Origin: Aspidiotus rigidus
Taxonomy: Eukaryota; Arthropoda; Insecta; Hemiptera; Diaspididae
Direction: 5' to 3'
DNA: 64,000 bases
Assembly (NCBI GenBank): GCA_035079385.1
Contig: JAVHKY010000054.1
Location: 5,185,501 to 5,249,500 of the forward strand
Part shown: positions 9,992-21,300 of the stretch, piece after piece
How the letters are laid out: each line of letters opens with the position of its first letter
How positions within the stretch are numbered: position 1 is the stretch's first letter
Notes under the pieces: model-generated
Told to the model about the DNA's origin: nothing
Database searches by the model: none
The model's input: only the letters and a program-made list of their open reading frames with translations
Translations under genes and position numbers: made by a program

Positions 9992-10765
9992 AATGAAGTA
10001 AATCCTGGTAGAAGAGCTGTAGCCAAAATATGTTTGAATAGTTTGTGGGGGAAGTTTGGATAGAAGACATAAGTCAAACTGAGTCCGTGACTAGTGTACA
10101 AAGGTTGTATGAAGTTTGACTAGATAATAGATTGACAGATATAAATGTAAATTATTCAACAGATGAGACTGTACACAGATGAGTTATTAATTTAAGGATT
10201 ATCATGTTCAAAATAATAGGTAATAGTACTAATATTTATATAGCTTTATTCACAAAAGCAAATTCTAGATTAAGATTATATGAAAAACTAGATGAATTGG
10301 ATGAGGCTGTGATTTATTGTGATACAGATTCTATCGTTTATTTTTATGGCGGTGAAAATACTCTAAAGACAGGTGATATCTTGGAGATTGGACAAATGAG
10401 CTTGAAAAAAATGAACATAATTATATTAAGTTGTGGGTAGGGCGCCTATCAACAGGTCTCAAAAGTTATTATTACGAGTATGAAACTAATTTAGGTAAAA
10501 GTATAACTAAAATAAAAGGTTTTACATTTAACTATCAAAATTTAGAAAGATTTAATGGTAATACAATGATAAAACTAATTAAGGAAAATATGGATGAACT
10601 GAAACAGTCTTCTGTAGACTTGACTTACGATAAAATAACTGGAGACACAAAAACTAAAAATTTGCTAAATAAAATACTTAGAAACAAAAAAGTTCAAATT
10701 TGAGTATGATAAGAGAGTAGGTAATGTTGCCTAAATTATAATACTATATACCATATGGATACTGA
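9992..10765 (+). pseudogene. Family B DNA polymerase C-terminal remnant (Polinton/Maverick-like)
   Basis: A first segment reads [20 protein letters not shown] and then a TAG where a Gln codon is expected. This is polymerase B motif B (K-x3-NSLWGKFGQ). After a damaged linker, the frame at 10204-10440 carries ALFTKANSRLRLYE and YCDTDS, the motif C with both catalytic aspartates. The frame at 10431-10703 has KSYYYEYE and KIKGF, the K-x-KG block downstream. After a further shift near 10685, FKFEYDKRV and IPYGY give the conserved end of protein-primed polymerases. At least one nonsense change and two or three frameshifts make it inactive. Protein-primed polymerases of this layout occur in Polintons/Mavericks and related virus-like elements; the rest of such an element is not recognisable. 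No restored sequence is offered. Confidence 0.7.
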
Positions 10766-12226
10766 TGAGGTTTTTCTACTTATGTAAATACTTTTTCAGG
10801 CTGAATCAATCTGTAGATAGCCTATAGTTAAATTTTGTAAACTATTATGATCAAATTTACACATATAAAAAATGAAAAATGTTCAAGAAGTCAATTTATA
10901 TATAGTTCATATGATGAAATTATATAAGAAATCTTGAAGCTACTCTACATTTTTTTAATGAATTACATCAATTTAATAATTTTCAAGCTGAACCAGATGT
11001 TAGATATGAATCTGGAAAAATGAATGTAATGTAGAGATATGAACCAAATATTAACTCAGAAATTGAAGTTGACGAAGGAATAGAAAATGAATAAATATTA
11101 CCCAATATTTTTAATTACCTACGTACATAATTTATATCAACAACAGATTCAAAATGAAATCCGCGGGTCAAGCCTACTCTACTGGCGCATATTTAGATTT
11201 TCTATTTCTTTTTCAACCATTCTAGATAAAACATTCACGACAATACTTTTTCTTTTCATCTTCAAGTGAATTTTATCAAAAAGAGGGACCATTAAAGTTT
11301 TATAATTTGATCTTGTTCTAGCAACAGGATCTTTAAAATGCAGGACAAGCCTGCTCTGCTGAGGCCTATTTTCAAAATCAAATTCATCTTCAACAATAAA
11401 AGAATCTTTAATTTAGAGTATATTATTTTTGCGGCACTGCCGTCTGTTGAAAATAAATTACAGAAAAATATAAAAAAATATATTAGAAATAAAAATAAAG
11501 GAAATATACAAAAAAAAAATAAAAATAAAAATAAAAGCAATTTTTGAAACAGTTTATCTTTTTTAAAATATTTTTTTATATTTTTCTGCAATTCAATTTC
11601 AACAGACGGCAGCGCCGCAAAAATAATATACTTGAAATTCTTGGTACCGTCTAGACAAGTTCCTTTTCTTCTACTAAAAGTATCTTTGTAGACTTCTATT
11701 TACACAGAATGAATTTTTAATAAGCTTTTTTATTTATTTATTTTTTTATATAAACACAAATGTCTGACTTTAAAAGCAAACTTAGAAAAAATGAATAATA
11801 AAGATTTCATCAAACAACTTTATCTTTCAGGAAAAATATTTCAGAAAAGGTGACGATGGTAATTTACAATAATAAGTTTTTTAAAAAATGTTTTGAATTG
11901 AAGAATAATAAAAACAATCAGTTGAAAAAATACATGATTTAAGAAAAGAATTGAGAAAATTAAGTATCACTGTACCTCCTAGGTTAGTATTATAAATATA
12001 TTTAAAAACGATTTTCAAGTTTCTTAAATGAATAAAATTGAAATGGGAGTGTGAGTTATTATATTGTTTTGTTTTTTTGTTTTTTTGTTTTTTTTTTGTG
12101 TTTTTCTTTTATAATTTCTCTGTATGGTTGGATGTAATAAAAAAAAAATAAATAAATAGAAGATTAACTTACAATATAAGATGAAAAAAGTTAAAAGGAT
12201 TCAATAAAATCTTACAGAGTAAAATC
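10766..12226. other. AT-rich stretch between polymerase and zinc-ribbon remnants
   Basis: A frame fragment near 10955-11095 contains QFNNFQAEPDVRYESGK but matches nothing I recognise. Two diverged direct copies of a GTCAAGCCTACTCTACTG-like segment lie near 11165 and 11342. The inverted repeat at 11417-11632 is listed separately. T-rich runs occur near 12065-12100. Confidence 0.4.
11417..11632. repeat. Inverted repeat, ~64-bp arms
   Basis: Arms at 11417-11480 and 11569-11632 are close reverse complements. Both contain GCGGC-x-CTGCCGTCTGTTGAAA, one base different. The loop is about 88 nt and A-rich. The open frame at 11292-11591 (minus) is a by-product of low-complexity sequence. Confidence 0.75.
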
Positions 12227-12470
12227 ATGGTTTGTCACGTTTGTGATAAATTTGTTAAGCACCAATTTACTTTACAGCAAGTTGGTAAATTTTTTTTATA
12301 AAGAAACCATACGTTGCCCAAAATGTGGTTCAGTGTTGATAAAATTAGTTAGTATTAATCTGACAAGAACAATTTATGATTAATTTAGCTACTGTGCAAA
12401 AAGAACTGGATATGTGAAAAATAAACATAGGCCTAAGGGTTATCTATCAATATATAATAATATGTGAAGA
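12227..12470 (+). pseudogene. Small zinc-ribbon-like protein, frameshifted
   Basis: From the ATG at 12227 the frame reads MVCHVCDKFVKHQFTLQQVG. After a +1 shift near 12295 it continues with ETIRCPKCGSVLIKL, then stops and pieces such as YCAKRTGYVKNKHRPKGYL. Two C-x2-C pairs separated by about 25 residues form a zinc-ribbon pattern. Its position 1.5 kb after the DNA polymerase remnant suggests both belonged to one virus-like element, but this is inference. Broken by at least one frameshift and a stop. Confidence 0.4.
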
Positions 12471-12519
12471 ATATTATGTGAAATAACTTAATTTTTTATT
12501 TAAAAAAAGAGAGAAAGAA

Positions 12520-13090
12520 AGAAACATGTATACAGAGCAAACAGTAGTTCAATACATAAGACCAATGAGCGTGAGAGGGAAATAAGAATAACGCATGTAT
12601 ACAGACCCAACAGCAATTTGGTATATAAGACTAATGAGTGCGAGAGAGATAGAAAAATTACACTCTGTATACAGACCAAACAGCAGTTTAGTACATAAGA
12701 CTAATGAGTGAGGGAGAGAAAGAAAAATTACATGTGCTCTATGCAAATCAAACTTGAGTTTGGTGTACAAGACTAATGTATAAACGAGAGAAGAAAAAAA
12801 TTGTAAAAGTTCGCTGTAGTTTGTCGGAAATAGGAAAGATAATTTTTTTCCGAACAGAACGACGTGAAATTTGTGTAATTTATCGACGCTGTTTATCAAG
12901 GTCACCAAACTGCTGTTTGTCGCGTAAGACCAATGTATCTGAGAGATTATACGTGTTCACACCAAACAGCAGTTTAGTACATAAGACTAATGAGTGTGAG
13001 AGAGAATTCCGAGCGAAAGATGTGAAATTCTATCAACGTTACTTATCAAGGTCTCCAAACTACTGTTTGTCGTCTAAGATGCAAATTAGT
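12520..13090. repeat. Degenerate tandem repeat, ~65-bp unit
   Basis: Units share CATGTATACAGA, AAACAGCAGTTTAGTACATA, AGACTAATGAGTG and GAGAGA. Clear copies begin near 12526, 12595, 12660 and 12728; further partial copies lie around 12905-13020. The short frames at 12549-12908 (minus) and 12776-13099 (plus) are products of the repeat. Confidence 0.7.
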
Positions 13091-13908
13091 CGTACTTAAT
13101 GAAACAAGCGAGGTGAAATGAACATAATTTTAGTCTAATAAGTTCAATTTGCAATTTTTTTAAAAGAGAGGAAGAGAGGACCATGATGGAGAAAAAGAAC
13201 AGGTTTAACTGTACCAATGTAAATACTATCTATATAATACCTTTACAAGTACAATTGAAGAGAGAGTCACTGTAAATTGATGGACGGACAGAATAACGTG
13301 TGGGTTATACCTATTGAATTTTTGGTGATCTTGTGCAAAGTGTAGAAATATATGAAATTCAGGGAAAATAACAGAAAATATTCACATTATTTTTTGCACC
13401 TACGATGATATCACCATGAAATGCCGGTTAGTAAACAATAATAAAAAGCAAGCAAAACAAAATTGAGAGCGAGACATACCCATGACCTCACGTTTTCCCA
13501 AAGGGAGACATTTTCAAGACTCTTCATACATATAGAACTTCAATTTTCACGTAAAACTTTATGAACATTTATAAGCAGGTCTAAATCGGAATTCGTATCT
13601 AGTCATGGGGTTGAAAAATAAAAATTTCCAAAGGAGAATGGAGACCTGATGTCAGCACCATACAACTTGACAAGCAAACATTTAACTTTATGATTAGTTC
13701 CCTCTTTTTCTTTTTTTTTTTTTCTTTTTAAACCTCGCCCTCTGAAAACTAGCCGACCCTGATATGATCAGGCGGATAGTTAAGAAAATTGAAAGATTCT
13801 ATAAATTATTCGGGTACACAATGTGAGCTGAGGGCCCATTTCTATCCCTACTTACAGCTTGGGAGGGGTAATGATTGGACGCCCCCCTCATCAGGAAATG
13901 GAGTGTAG
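13091..13908. other. No gene recognised
   Basis: Contains a T-rich run near 13705-13732 and no motif-bearing frame. Confidence 0.5.
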
Positions 13909-14118
13909 TTGTTGACTTGCCGTGAGTGTCCTGCTGCATATGTAGAGGAAACTGGAAGACCTTTCAAGACAAGGATCGTGGACCATGTCAGTGCATACAA
14001 GAACAAAAATCCGACCAAATCTGACTTCTTGAAACATTTTTTGGTAAAGAGGCACACTGAGGATGAAGAGAGGATCCTCCAATCTGTGGGCAATTACCGG
14101 TGCCGGATAGCGAAATAA
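13909..14118 (+). pseudogene. GIY-YIG endonuclease fragment of a Penelope-like element
   Basis: The 69-residue frame reads LTCRECPAAYVEETGRPFKT, then RIVDHVSAYKNKN and SDFLKHFLVKRH. This fits the GIY-YIG domain that follows the reverse transcriptase in Penelope-like elements: C-x2-C-x3-YV-x-ETGR-x-F-x-x-R-I-x-x-H, then S-x-x-x-x-H and H. The YIG-equivalent residues are modified (AAYVEE). No reverse transcriptase precedes it, so it is a truncated relic. It is a different copy from the element at 57.0-61.4 kb, whose domain differs in sequence. Confidence 0.65.
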
Positions 14119-15506
14119 CTAAGATCTCTCGTCGACATGACTATCGACGCATTTATAAATAGTACATATATTCAGTGAATCACCTCACCACAAAACAGTT
14201 TTATATTCATCCTAATTCTTGTTGTAGCTTGGAACACCCTTATTACTGTCAACTGTACAAAACGTATCTTTTATTTGATTCTCAGTTCACATCAGTTACC
14301 CTCAATATGATCAAACTGATCGGGCTCCTAAAAACTGCACCCTCTTACCCAAAATTACCGACTCCATTTTGAAATACTTACAACCATAGAAACTGTTATT
14401 ATTTCTTAATCCTAACTTCTTATTATCACTCACATAAAAAAAAGCAACACTTGGAATTAATAAAAGTGAACCCATCCTCTCAGTCTCCAGTGAACAGAAA
14501 TTCCCACCATAAAGAGGTTATCTTTGCTCAACTTGGAATTGGGATTCTCATCTCCTCCTTGATTTCCATGCTCCATCTTCATGCAAATTTTATTATGCAG
14601 ATAAACCAACAATCTACTAACTTTTTTCCTGTCCTACTCTACAAAATCAACATACTTCCTACAATATAACCTCACTCATATCCTCTGTCCTATGTAATCA
14701 CTCCCAACACAGTTTCAAACTCCCGCAACTACCTATGTTGCTCTATTACTTCAAGTCGTACATATCCGTTCTTTTTCTCCTGCCTTAAAATTTGAGTGCA
14801 ACCACCTGACTCGAATGCTTCTCTTCTACCAATTATCTTCTCTATACTCACATCATTGTCGTTTGTTTCCCACTCCTCTTCAGTAATTCTTATTTTTGGA
14901 ATACAACCATAATTCCATTTTCCAAATATTATTCAATTGCTCTTCTTTTTTTAGGTACTTCTCACAATTTAAGTGATTTTTGCTTCAAAAAGTTGGCACT
15001 GATAAGGGATCATCATATTATTTCAATAGCAATTAAAGAGTCGCTGCAGGGCAACCCTTCGCAGGTATCTCTAAATCAAATTCGTTTGTCTAAAATGAAG
15101 TTGTTAGATAATAGGATCTTAACTCTTACCAGGATGGAGCATTTGAACTACCGTTTTAATTATTGCTAAGCAATAACAGCTCCGCGCGAGTGATTTAGTT
15201 ACTTTTCATAGCCTTATCGGACATCTAGCCTGAGGTGCGATCGCTCAAAGAGGTGAGGTAATCGGGTGGATTTGCCAAGTATTTTAATTTTTTATCGTGG
15301 GCATTCGGCTTGAAGAGGAGCAAAGAGTTGAAATTAATACATATATAGAGATTACGATATTAAAGTCAAATTTTCGATAAGTGGGTATCCGGGGCAAAGA
15401 GTTGGATTAATATGTATAGTAATACCATACACGGTTTATAGCTATTTTGTAACAAAATTCGATACAGTTTTCAGTATATTAGATCGTTTCTCGTTTTTCT
15501 TCTAAT
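14119..15506. other. No gene recognised; possible worn 5' part of the LINE
   Basis: Pyrimidine/adenine-biased like the LINE that follows, but no endonuclease motif could be read. Short frames at 14175-14372 and 14451-14669 have no recognisable features. Confidence 0.35.
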
Positions 15507-17230
15507 TTGCTAGGCAATTCATTTTACTCTTATATCTGTAGTTTATATGTACATATTAACAAAGCCAACTGGGACCTCTTTTATGATCTCACTTCAGACA
15601 CATCATCCCTTCCACACCCCTCCAACTCCCCCACATCCTTGGAAACATTTACCAAATTCATTATTCATGTAGCAGAATCATCCATACCCAAAACTTCAGG
15701 AAAAAAGAAAACAAACGAAGTACTGTGGTGGTCGGACGAAATTAATCGAGCCATCAAAACCCGCAAGAAAACCCCCCGTACCTACAACGCTACCCGCTCT
15801 CAATCCGACTTGATACTCTACAAAAAAGCCCGCGCAAAAACACGATCTCTAGTCCGTTCCAGCAAGAAACAGTCCTGGAGCTCATTTGCAGTGGGTTTGA
15901 ACCATCCTGTGTCAATCTCTTCCATGTGGAGAGAAATCAAGAAACTCACAGGCAATGGTTTCTTTCATCCCATCTCACAACCAAAAACACCAGACACAAT
16001 CACCTCTGATCCTCTACTTATTTCCAAACAACTTGCTAAACAATATACTTCCGTTTCCTCCAACTCAAATTACGATCCTGACTTCTTAAAATATAAACTC
16101 GAACAAGAAAAATTTAATATATCTTTTGATTCCCCTACAAATGAGCTCCTCGCTTACAACCTCCCTATTTCTGAATCCAAACTTACCACTATTATAAACA
16201 AAAACATGAAAAACGCCTCCCCCGGACTAGCCCAAATCCATGCAGCCATGATCAAAAAACTTCATCCCAACTCCCTCACTTACCTCCTCTCTCTAGTTAA
16301 CTCAATTTTCACACAAAACATTTATCCAACATCTTGGAAAACAGTCATCATCCTCCCTATTTTAAAACCCAACTCTGATCCCCTTCTTCCTGCCTCATAT
16401 CGCCCTATAGCCCTCTCCAGCGTCCTTGGTAAATTATTTCAAAAAATCCTCAATAAGAGATAACTATGGTATTTTAGAAACAAACAATATCCTCTCGCCC
16501 TTCCAATACGGCTTCAGAAAACAACGGAATACTATACAACCCCTTTTCGATCTTCAATCCCAAATCAACGACGCAAATCTTAACAAAGTTCCCCTATACT
16601 CTATCTTTTTCGACTTTCAGGAGGCCTTTCCACGGGTTTGGAGACATCTCATCTCCACTAAACTCCACCAAATTGGCCTCCGAGGTCACCTCCCAAATAT
16701 ACTGAATACGTTCCTAAACGACAGAACCCTCTTAGTAAGAATCCACAACATAACCTCCCCCCTCTCCCAGTCCACAATGGAGTCCTTCAAGGTAAAGTCT
16801 TTAATGTTTTACTATTCCTATTAGCAATCAATGATATAACTACATACGTCAAACCCCCTCTCACTCAACGCCTCTTCGCCGACGACTCTAACATCTCTAT
16901 TTCCTCCGCTAACCCCCAAAGAGGACACAGACTCCTTCAAGAAACTCTAAACTCAATCACCTCATGGACTTCAGAAACCGGATTCAGATTTTCTCCCTCA
17001 AAAACCTACTCAGTTATCTTCAAAAAAAGAAACCCTATCCCCTCCATATCTCCCCTAATTTTACAAAACTTCCAAATTCTATCCCGTAACCAAGGCAAAC
17101 TTCTTGGCTTACAGTTTGACCAAAAACTTACCTGGGTTCCCCAGATTAAATCCATTAAAGCTAAATGCACACGCGCACGCAACATTATAAAATATATATC
17201 CCATCCTTCGAAAGGATGCAAAAAAAAATT
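15507..17230 (+). pseudogene. LINE ORF2: RT region, frameshifted
   Basis: The first frame (15507-16463) starts with INKANWDLFYDLTS, the usual K-A-N-W block after the endonuclease. It then has WWSDEINRAIKTRKK, YKKARAKTRSLVRSSKK and SSMWREIKKLTG, and the RT fingers with ASPGLAQIHAAMIKKL, SWKTVIILPILKP and SYRPIALSSVLGKLFQK. A frameshift near 16440 moves to 16426-16824 with FQYGFRKQRNT and IFFDFQEAFPRVWR, where the A-motif aspartate is kept (F-D-F). After another shift near 16790 comes RLFADDSNI with the catalytic Asp pair at 16881-16886, then LLGLQFDQKLTW. The length of this region is near normal for the family. At least three frame changes make it non-functional. Confidence 0.8.
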
Positions 17231-17729
17231 ACTCCCTATACAAAAGCCTCATTCGCTCAAAACTAGACTATGGCTCCCCAATTTATAACTCAGCTAACGA
17301 AACCGTCATTGCTTTACTTGACAACAGCCAAACTTCTTCCCTCAGAATCCCTCTAGGAGCTTTTCGCACCAGCCCTAAATTCAGCTTATGTGCAGAAGCC
17401 TCTGCCCCCCCTCCTCTTCCGCAGACTCACTAACTGCCAACTTTTTAGCTTCTGTCTCACAATTTCCGAACCTCCCTATTTTCGACCTCATATTTCAACA
17501 AAATACAAATAATAATCAACCCCCAAATAAACATATCCGCCTCCAATTCAAACACCTCATACATAAATCATTCGTAGCTAATCCTCTCAAACCCATTCAC
17601 TCTTCCTCCCCCCCTCCCCTTGGACTCTCCCTGAACCTAAAATATGTCTCGACCTCACAGAAATCCCCAAAAGCGACAAAGCTACTTACATCCATCAAAT
17701 CAAAAATCTACTTCAGGACTACCCTCACC

Positions 17730-18199
17730 ACACTCTCTGCCTACGTGATGGATCTAAAACAACCAAAAAAACAGCATATGCATACTTCATCGATGGAAAA
17801 ATTACTTCTCACCGAATCCGCAACATCGCCTCCATTTTTACACCTGAACTCATGGCCATACATTCCTGCCTCTCCCAACTCGCTCAACTTCCCCCTAATG
17901 GAAAATTCCTTCTCCTCACTGACTCACTCTCTTCACTCCACTCACTTACCGATACATACACTTCTAACCCGCTCACCCAACGCATTCTCCTTACACTCCC
18001 CACACTTAACTCAATTAACTCCGAAATGATATTCATATGGATACCGGGTCACATTAATTTTCAAGAACACGATACAGTTGACGAAGCCGCCAAAACTGCC
18101 ATCTTCCTCAATGAAATATCTGACAACTCCTTCCTACCAGCCCTTGATTATAAAAACCGCTACCGTTCCCTCATAACTCAATCCTGGTACACCTTCTAG
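17730..18199 (+). pseudogene. LINE ORF2: RNase H domain
   Basis: CLRDGSKTTKKTAYAYF gives the first catalytic Asp in DGS. TPELMAIHSCLSQL has the E-L-x-A-I block with the catalytic Glu. LLTDSLSSLHSL has the TDS Asp. IFIWIPGHINFQEHDTVDEA ends with the WIPGH and D-x-A-A-K block. All four blocks occur in order, split between two overlapping frames with a shift near 17850. It degrades the RNA strand of RNA-DNA hybrids in active relatives. Confidence 0.75.
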
Positions 18200-18211
18200 A
18201 AAAAATTCGAA

Positions 18212-18234
18212 GCCATTGCAGACGTTGCAATGGC
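18212..18234 (+). repeat. Hairpin motif, copy b
   Basis: GCCATTGCA and TTGCAATGGC pair around a four- to five-base loop, directly before AGCGGGGAACCCGC. It has the same context as the copy at 43557-43578. Confidence 0.5.
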
Positions 18235-18309
18235 AGCGGGGAACCCGCAATTCCTTAACTCGACCTCTCAGGTGGTGTGGAACTGAGTTGATAATCTTGT
18301 CATATAATT

Positions 18310-21300
18310 CCAATCGAAATTATCATTCTACATTCCCTCCTATCATATATAGCTCGAGAGTCGAAATTCTTCTAAGTCCCCCTTCTATCATATATAGCTC
18401 GGAAATCACAATTCTTCCAACTCCCCCTCCTATCATATATAGTTCGAGGTTCGAAGTCCCCCTCCTATCATATATAGCTCGAAAGTCACGATTCTTCCAA
18501 GTCCCCCTTCTATCATATATAGCTCAAGACTCGAAATTCTTCTAAGTCCCCCTCCTATCATATATAGCTCGAGTCTCAAAATTTTTCCAAGTTTTTGGTT
18601 GGACGGCGGACGGTAGCTCGAAAGTCAAAATTCTTCCAAGTCCCCCCTCCCCTATTATATATGGCTCGAGACTTGAAATTCTTCCAAGTCCCCCCCCCCC
18701 CCTATTATATATAGCTCGAGAATTGAAATTCTTCCAAGTCCCCCTCCTATCATATATAGCTCGAGACTTGAAATTCTTCCAAGTCCCCTCCCCCTATTAT
18801 ATATAGCTCGAGAACTGAAATTCCTCCAAGTCCCCCTCGTATCATATATAGCTCGAGTCTCAAAATTTTTCCAAGTTTTTGGTTGGACGGTAGCTCGAAA
18901 GTCAAAATCCTTCAAAGTCCCTTCCCCCCCCCCTATTATATAGCTCGAGGCTCGAAATTCTTCTAAGTCCCCCTCCTATCATATATAGCTCGAGACTTGA
19001 AATTCTTCCAAGTCCCCCTCCTATCATATATAGTTCGAGGGTCGAAATTCTTCCAAGTCCCCCTCCTATCATATATAGCTCGAGACTTGAAATTCTTTCA
19101 AGTCCCCCTCCTATCATATGTAGCTCGAGACTTGAAATTCTTTCAAGTCCCCCCCCCCTATTATATATAGCTCGAGACTTGAAATTCTTCCAAGTCCCCC
19201 TCCTATCATATATAGCTCGAGTCTCAAAATTTTTCCAAGTTTTTGGTTGGACGGCGGACGGTAGCTCGAAAGTCAAAATCCTTCCAAGTCCCCCCCCCCC
19301 CTATTATATATAGCTTGAGACTTGAAATTCTTCCAAGTCCCCCTCCTATCATATATAGCTCGAGACTCGAAATTCTTCTAAATCTTCTAAGTCCCCCTCC
19401 TATCATATATAGCTCGAAAGTCACGATTCTTCCAAGTCCCCCTTCTATCATATATAGCTCAAGACTCGAAATTCTTTTAAGTCCCCCTCCTATCATATAT
19501 AGCTCGAGTCTCAAAATTTTTCTAAGTTTTTGGTTGGACGGCGGACGGTAGCTCGAAAGTCAAAATTCTTCCAAGTCCCCCCCCCCCCCCTATTATATAT
19601 AGCTCGAGAATTGAAATTCTTCCAAGTCCCCCTCCTATCATATATAGCTCGAGACTTGAAATTCTTCCAAGTCCCCTCCCCCTATTATATATAGCTCGAG
19701 AATTGAAATTCCTCCAAGTCCCCCTCCTATCATATATAGCTCGAGTCTCAAAATTTTTCCAAGTTTTTGGTTTGACGGTAGCTCGAAAGTCAAAATCCTT
19801 CAAAGTCCCTTCCCCCCCCCCCCTATTATATAGCTCGAGGCTCGAAATTCTTCTAAGTCCCCCTCCTATCATATATAGCTCGAGACTTGAAATTCTTCCA
19901 AGTCCCCCTCCTATCATATATAGTTCGAGGCTCGTAATTCTTCCAAGTCCCCCTCCTATCATATATAGCTCGAGACTTGAAATTCTTTCAAGTCCCCCTC
20001 CTATCATATGTAGCTCGAGACTTGAAATTCTTTCAAGTCCCCCCCCCCCTATTATATATAGCTCGAGACTTGAAATTCTTCCAAGTCCCCCTCCTATCAT
20101 ATATAGCTCGAGACTTGAAATTCTTTCAAGTCCCCCTCCTATCATATGTAGCTCGAGACTTGAAATCCTTCCAAGTCCCCCCCCCCCTATTATATATAGC
20201 TTGAGACTTGAAATTCTTCCAAGTCCCCCTCCTATCATATATAGCTCGAGACTCGAAATTCTTCTAAATCTTCTAAGTCCCCCTCCTATCATATATAGCT
20301 CGAGACTTGAAATTCTTCTAACTCCCCCTCCTATCATATATAGCTCGAAAGTCACGATTCTTCCAAGTCCCCCTTCTATCATATATAGCTCAAGACTCGA
20401 AATTCTTCTAAGTCCCCCTCCTATCATATATAGCTCGAGTCTCAAAATTTTTCTAAGTTTTTGGTTGGACGGCGGACGGCGGCCGGTAGCTCGAAAGTCA
20501 AAATTCTTCCAAGTCCCCCATCCCCTATTATATATGGCTCGAGACTTGAAATTCTTCCAAGTCCCCCCCTCCTATCATATATAGCTCGAGACTTGAAATT
20601 CTTCCAAGTCCCCTCCCCCTATTATATATAGCTCGAGAATTGAAATTCCTCCAAGTCCCCCTCCTATCATATATAGCTCGAGTCTCAAAATTTTTCCAAG
20701 TTTTTGGTTTGACGGTAGCTCGAAAGTCAAAATCCTTCAAAGTCCCTTCCCCCCCCCCCCTATTATATAGCTCGAGGCTCGAAATTCTTCTAAGTCCCCC
20801 TCCTATCATATATAGCTCGAGACTTGAAATTCTTCCAAGTCCCCCTCCTATCATATATAGTTCGAGGCTCGTAATTCTTCCAAGTCCCCCTCCTATCATA
20901 TATAGCTCGAGACTTGAAATTCTTTCAAGTCCCCCTCCTATCATATGTAGCTCGAGACTTGAAATTCTTTCAAGTCCCCCCCCCCCCTATTATATATAGC
21001 TCGAGACTTGAAATTCTTCCAAGTCCCCCTCCTATCATATATAGCTCGAGTCTCAAAATTTTTCCAAGTTTTTGGTTGGACGGCGGACGGTAGCTCGAAA
21101 GTCAAAATCCTTCCAAGTCCCCCCCACCTATTATATATAGCTTGAGACTTGAAATTCTTCCAAGTCCCCCTCCTATCATACATAGCTCGAGACTCGAAAT
21201 TCTTCTAAATCTTCTAAGTCCCCCTCCTATCATATATAGCTCGAGACTTGAAATTCTTCTAACTCCCCCTCCTATCATATATAGCTCGAAAGTCACGATT

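Noticed and set aside
13882..13900. Hammerhead core on the minus strand (TCATCAG) beside the GIY-YIG fragment
   Set aside because: No matching GAAA box or stem II could be drawn.
19522..20445. 307-codon minus-strand and overlapping 293-codon plus-strand open frames
   Set aside because: Both arise from the 45-bp satellite, whose period keeps frames open on both strands; no start context, domain or codon bias supports a protein.
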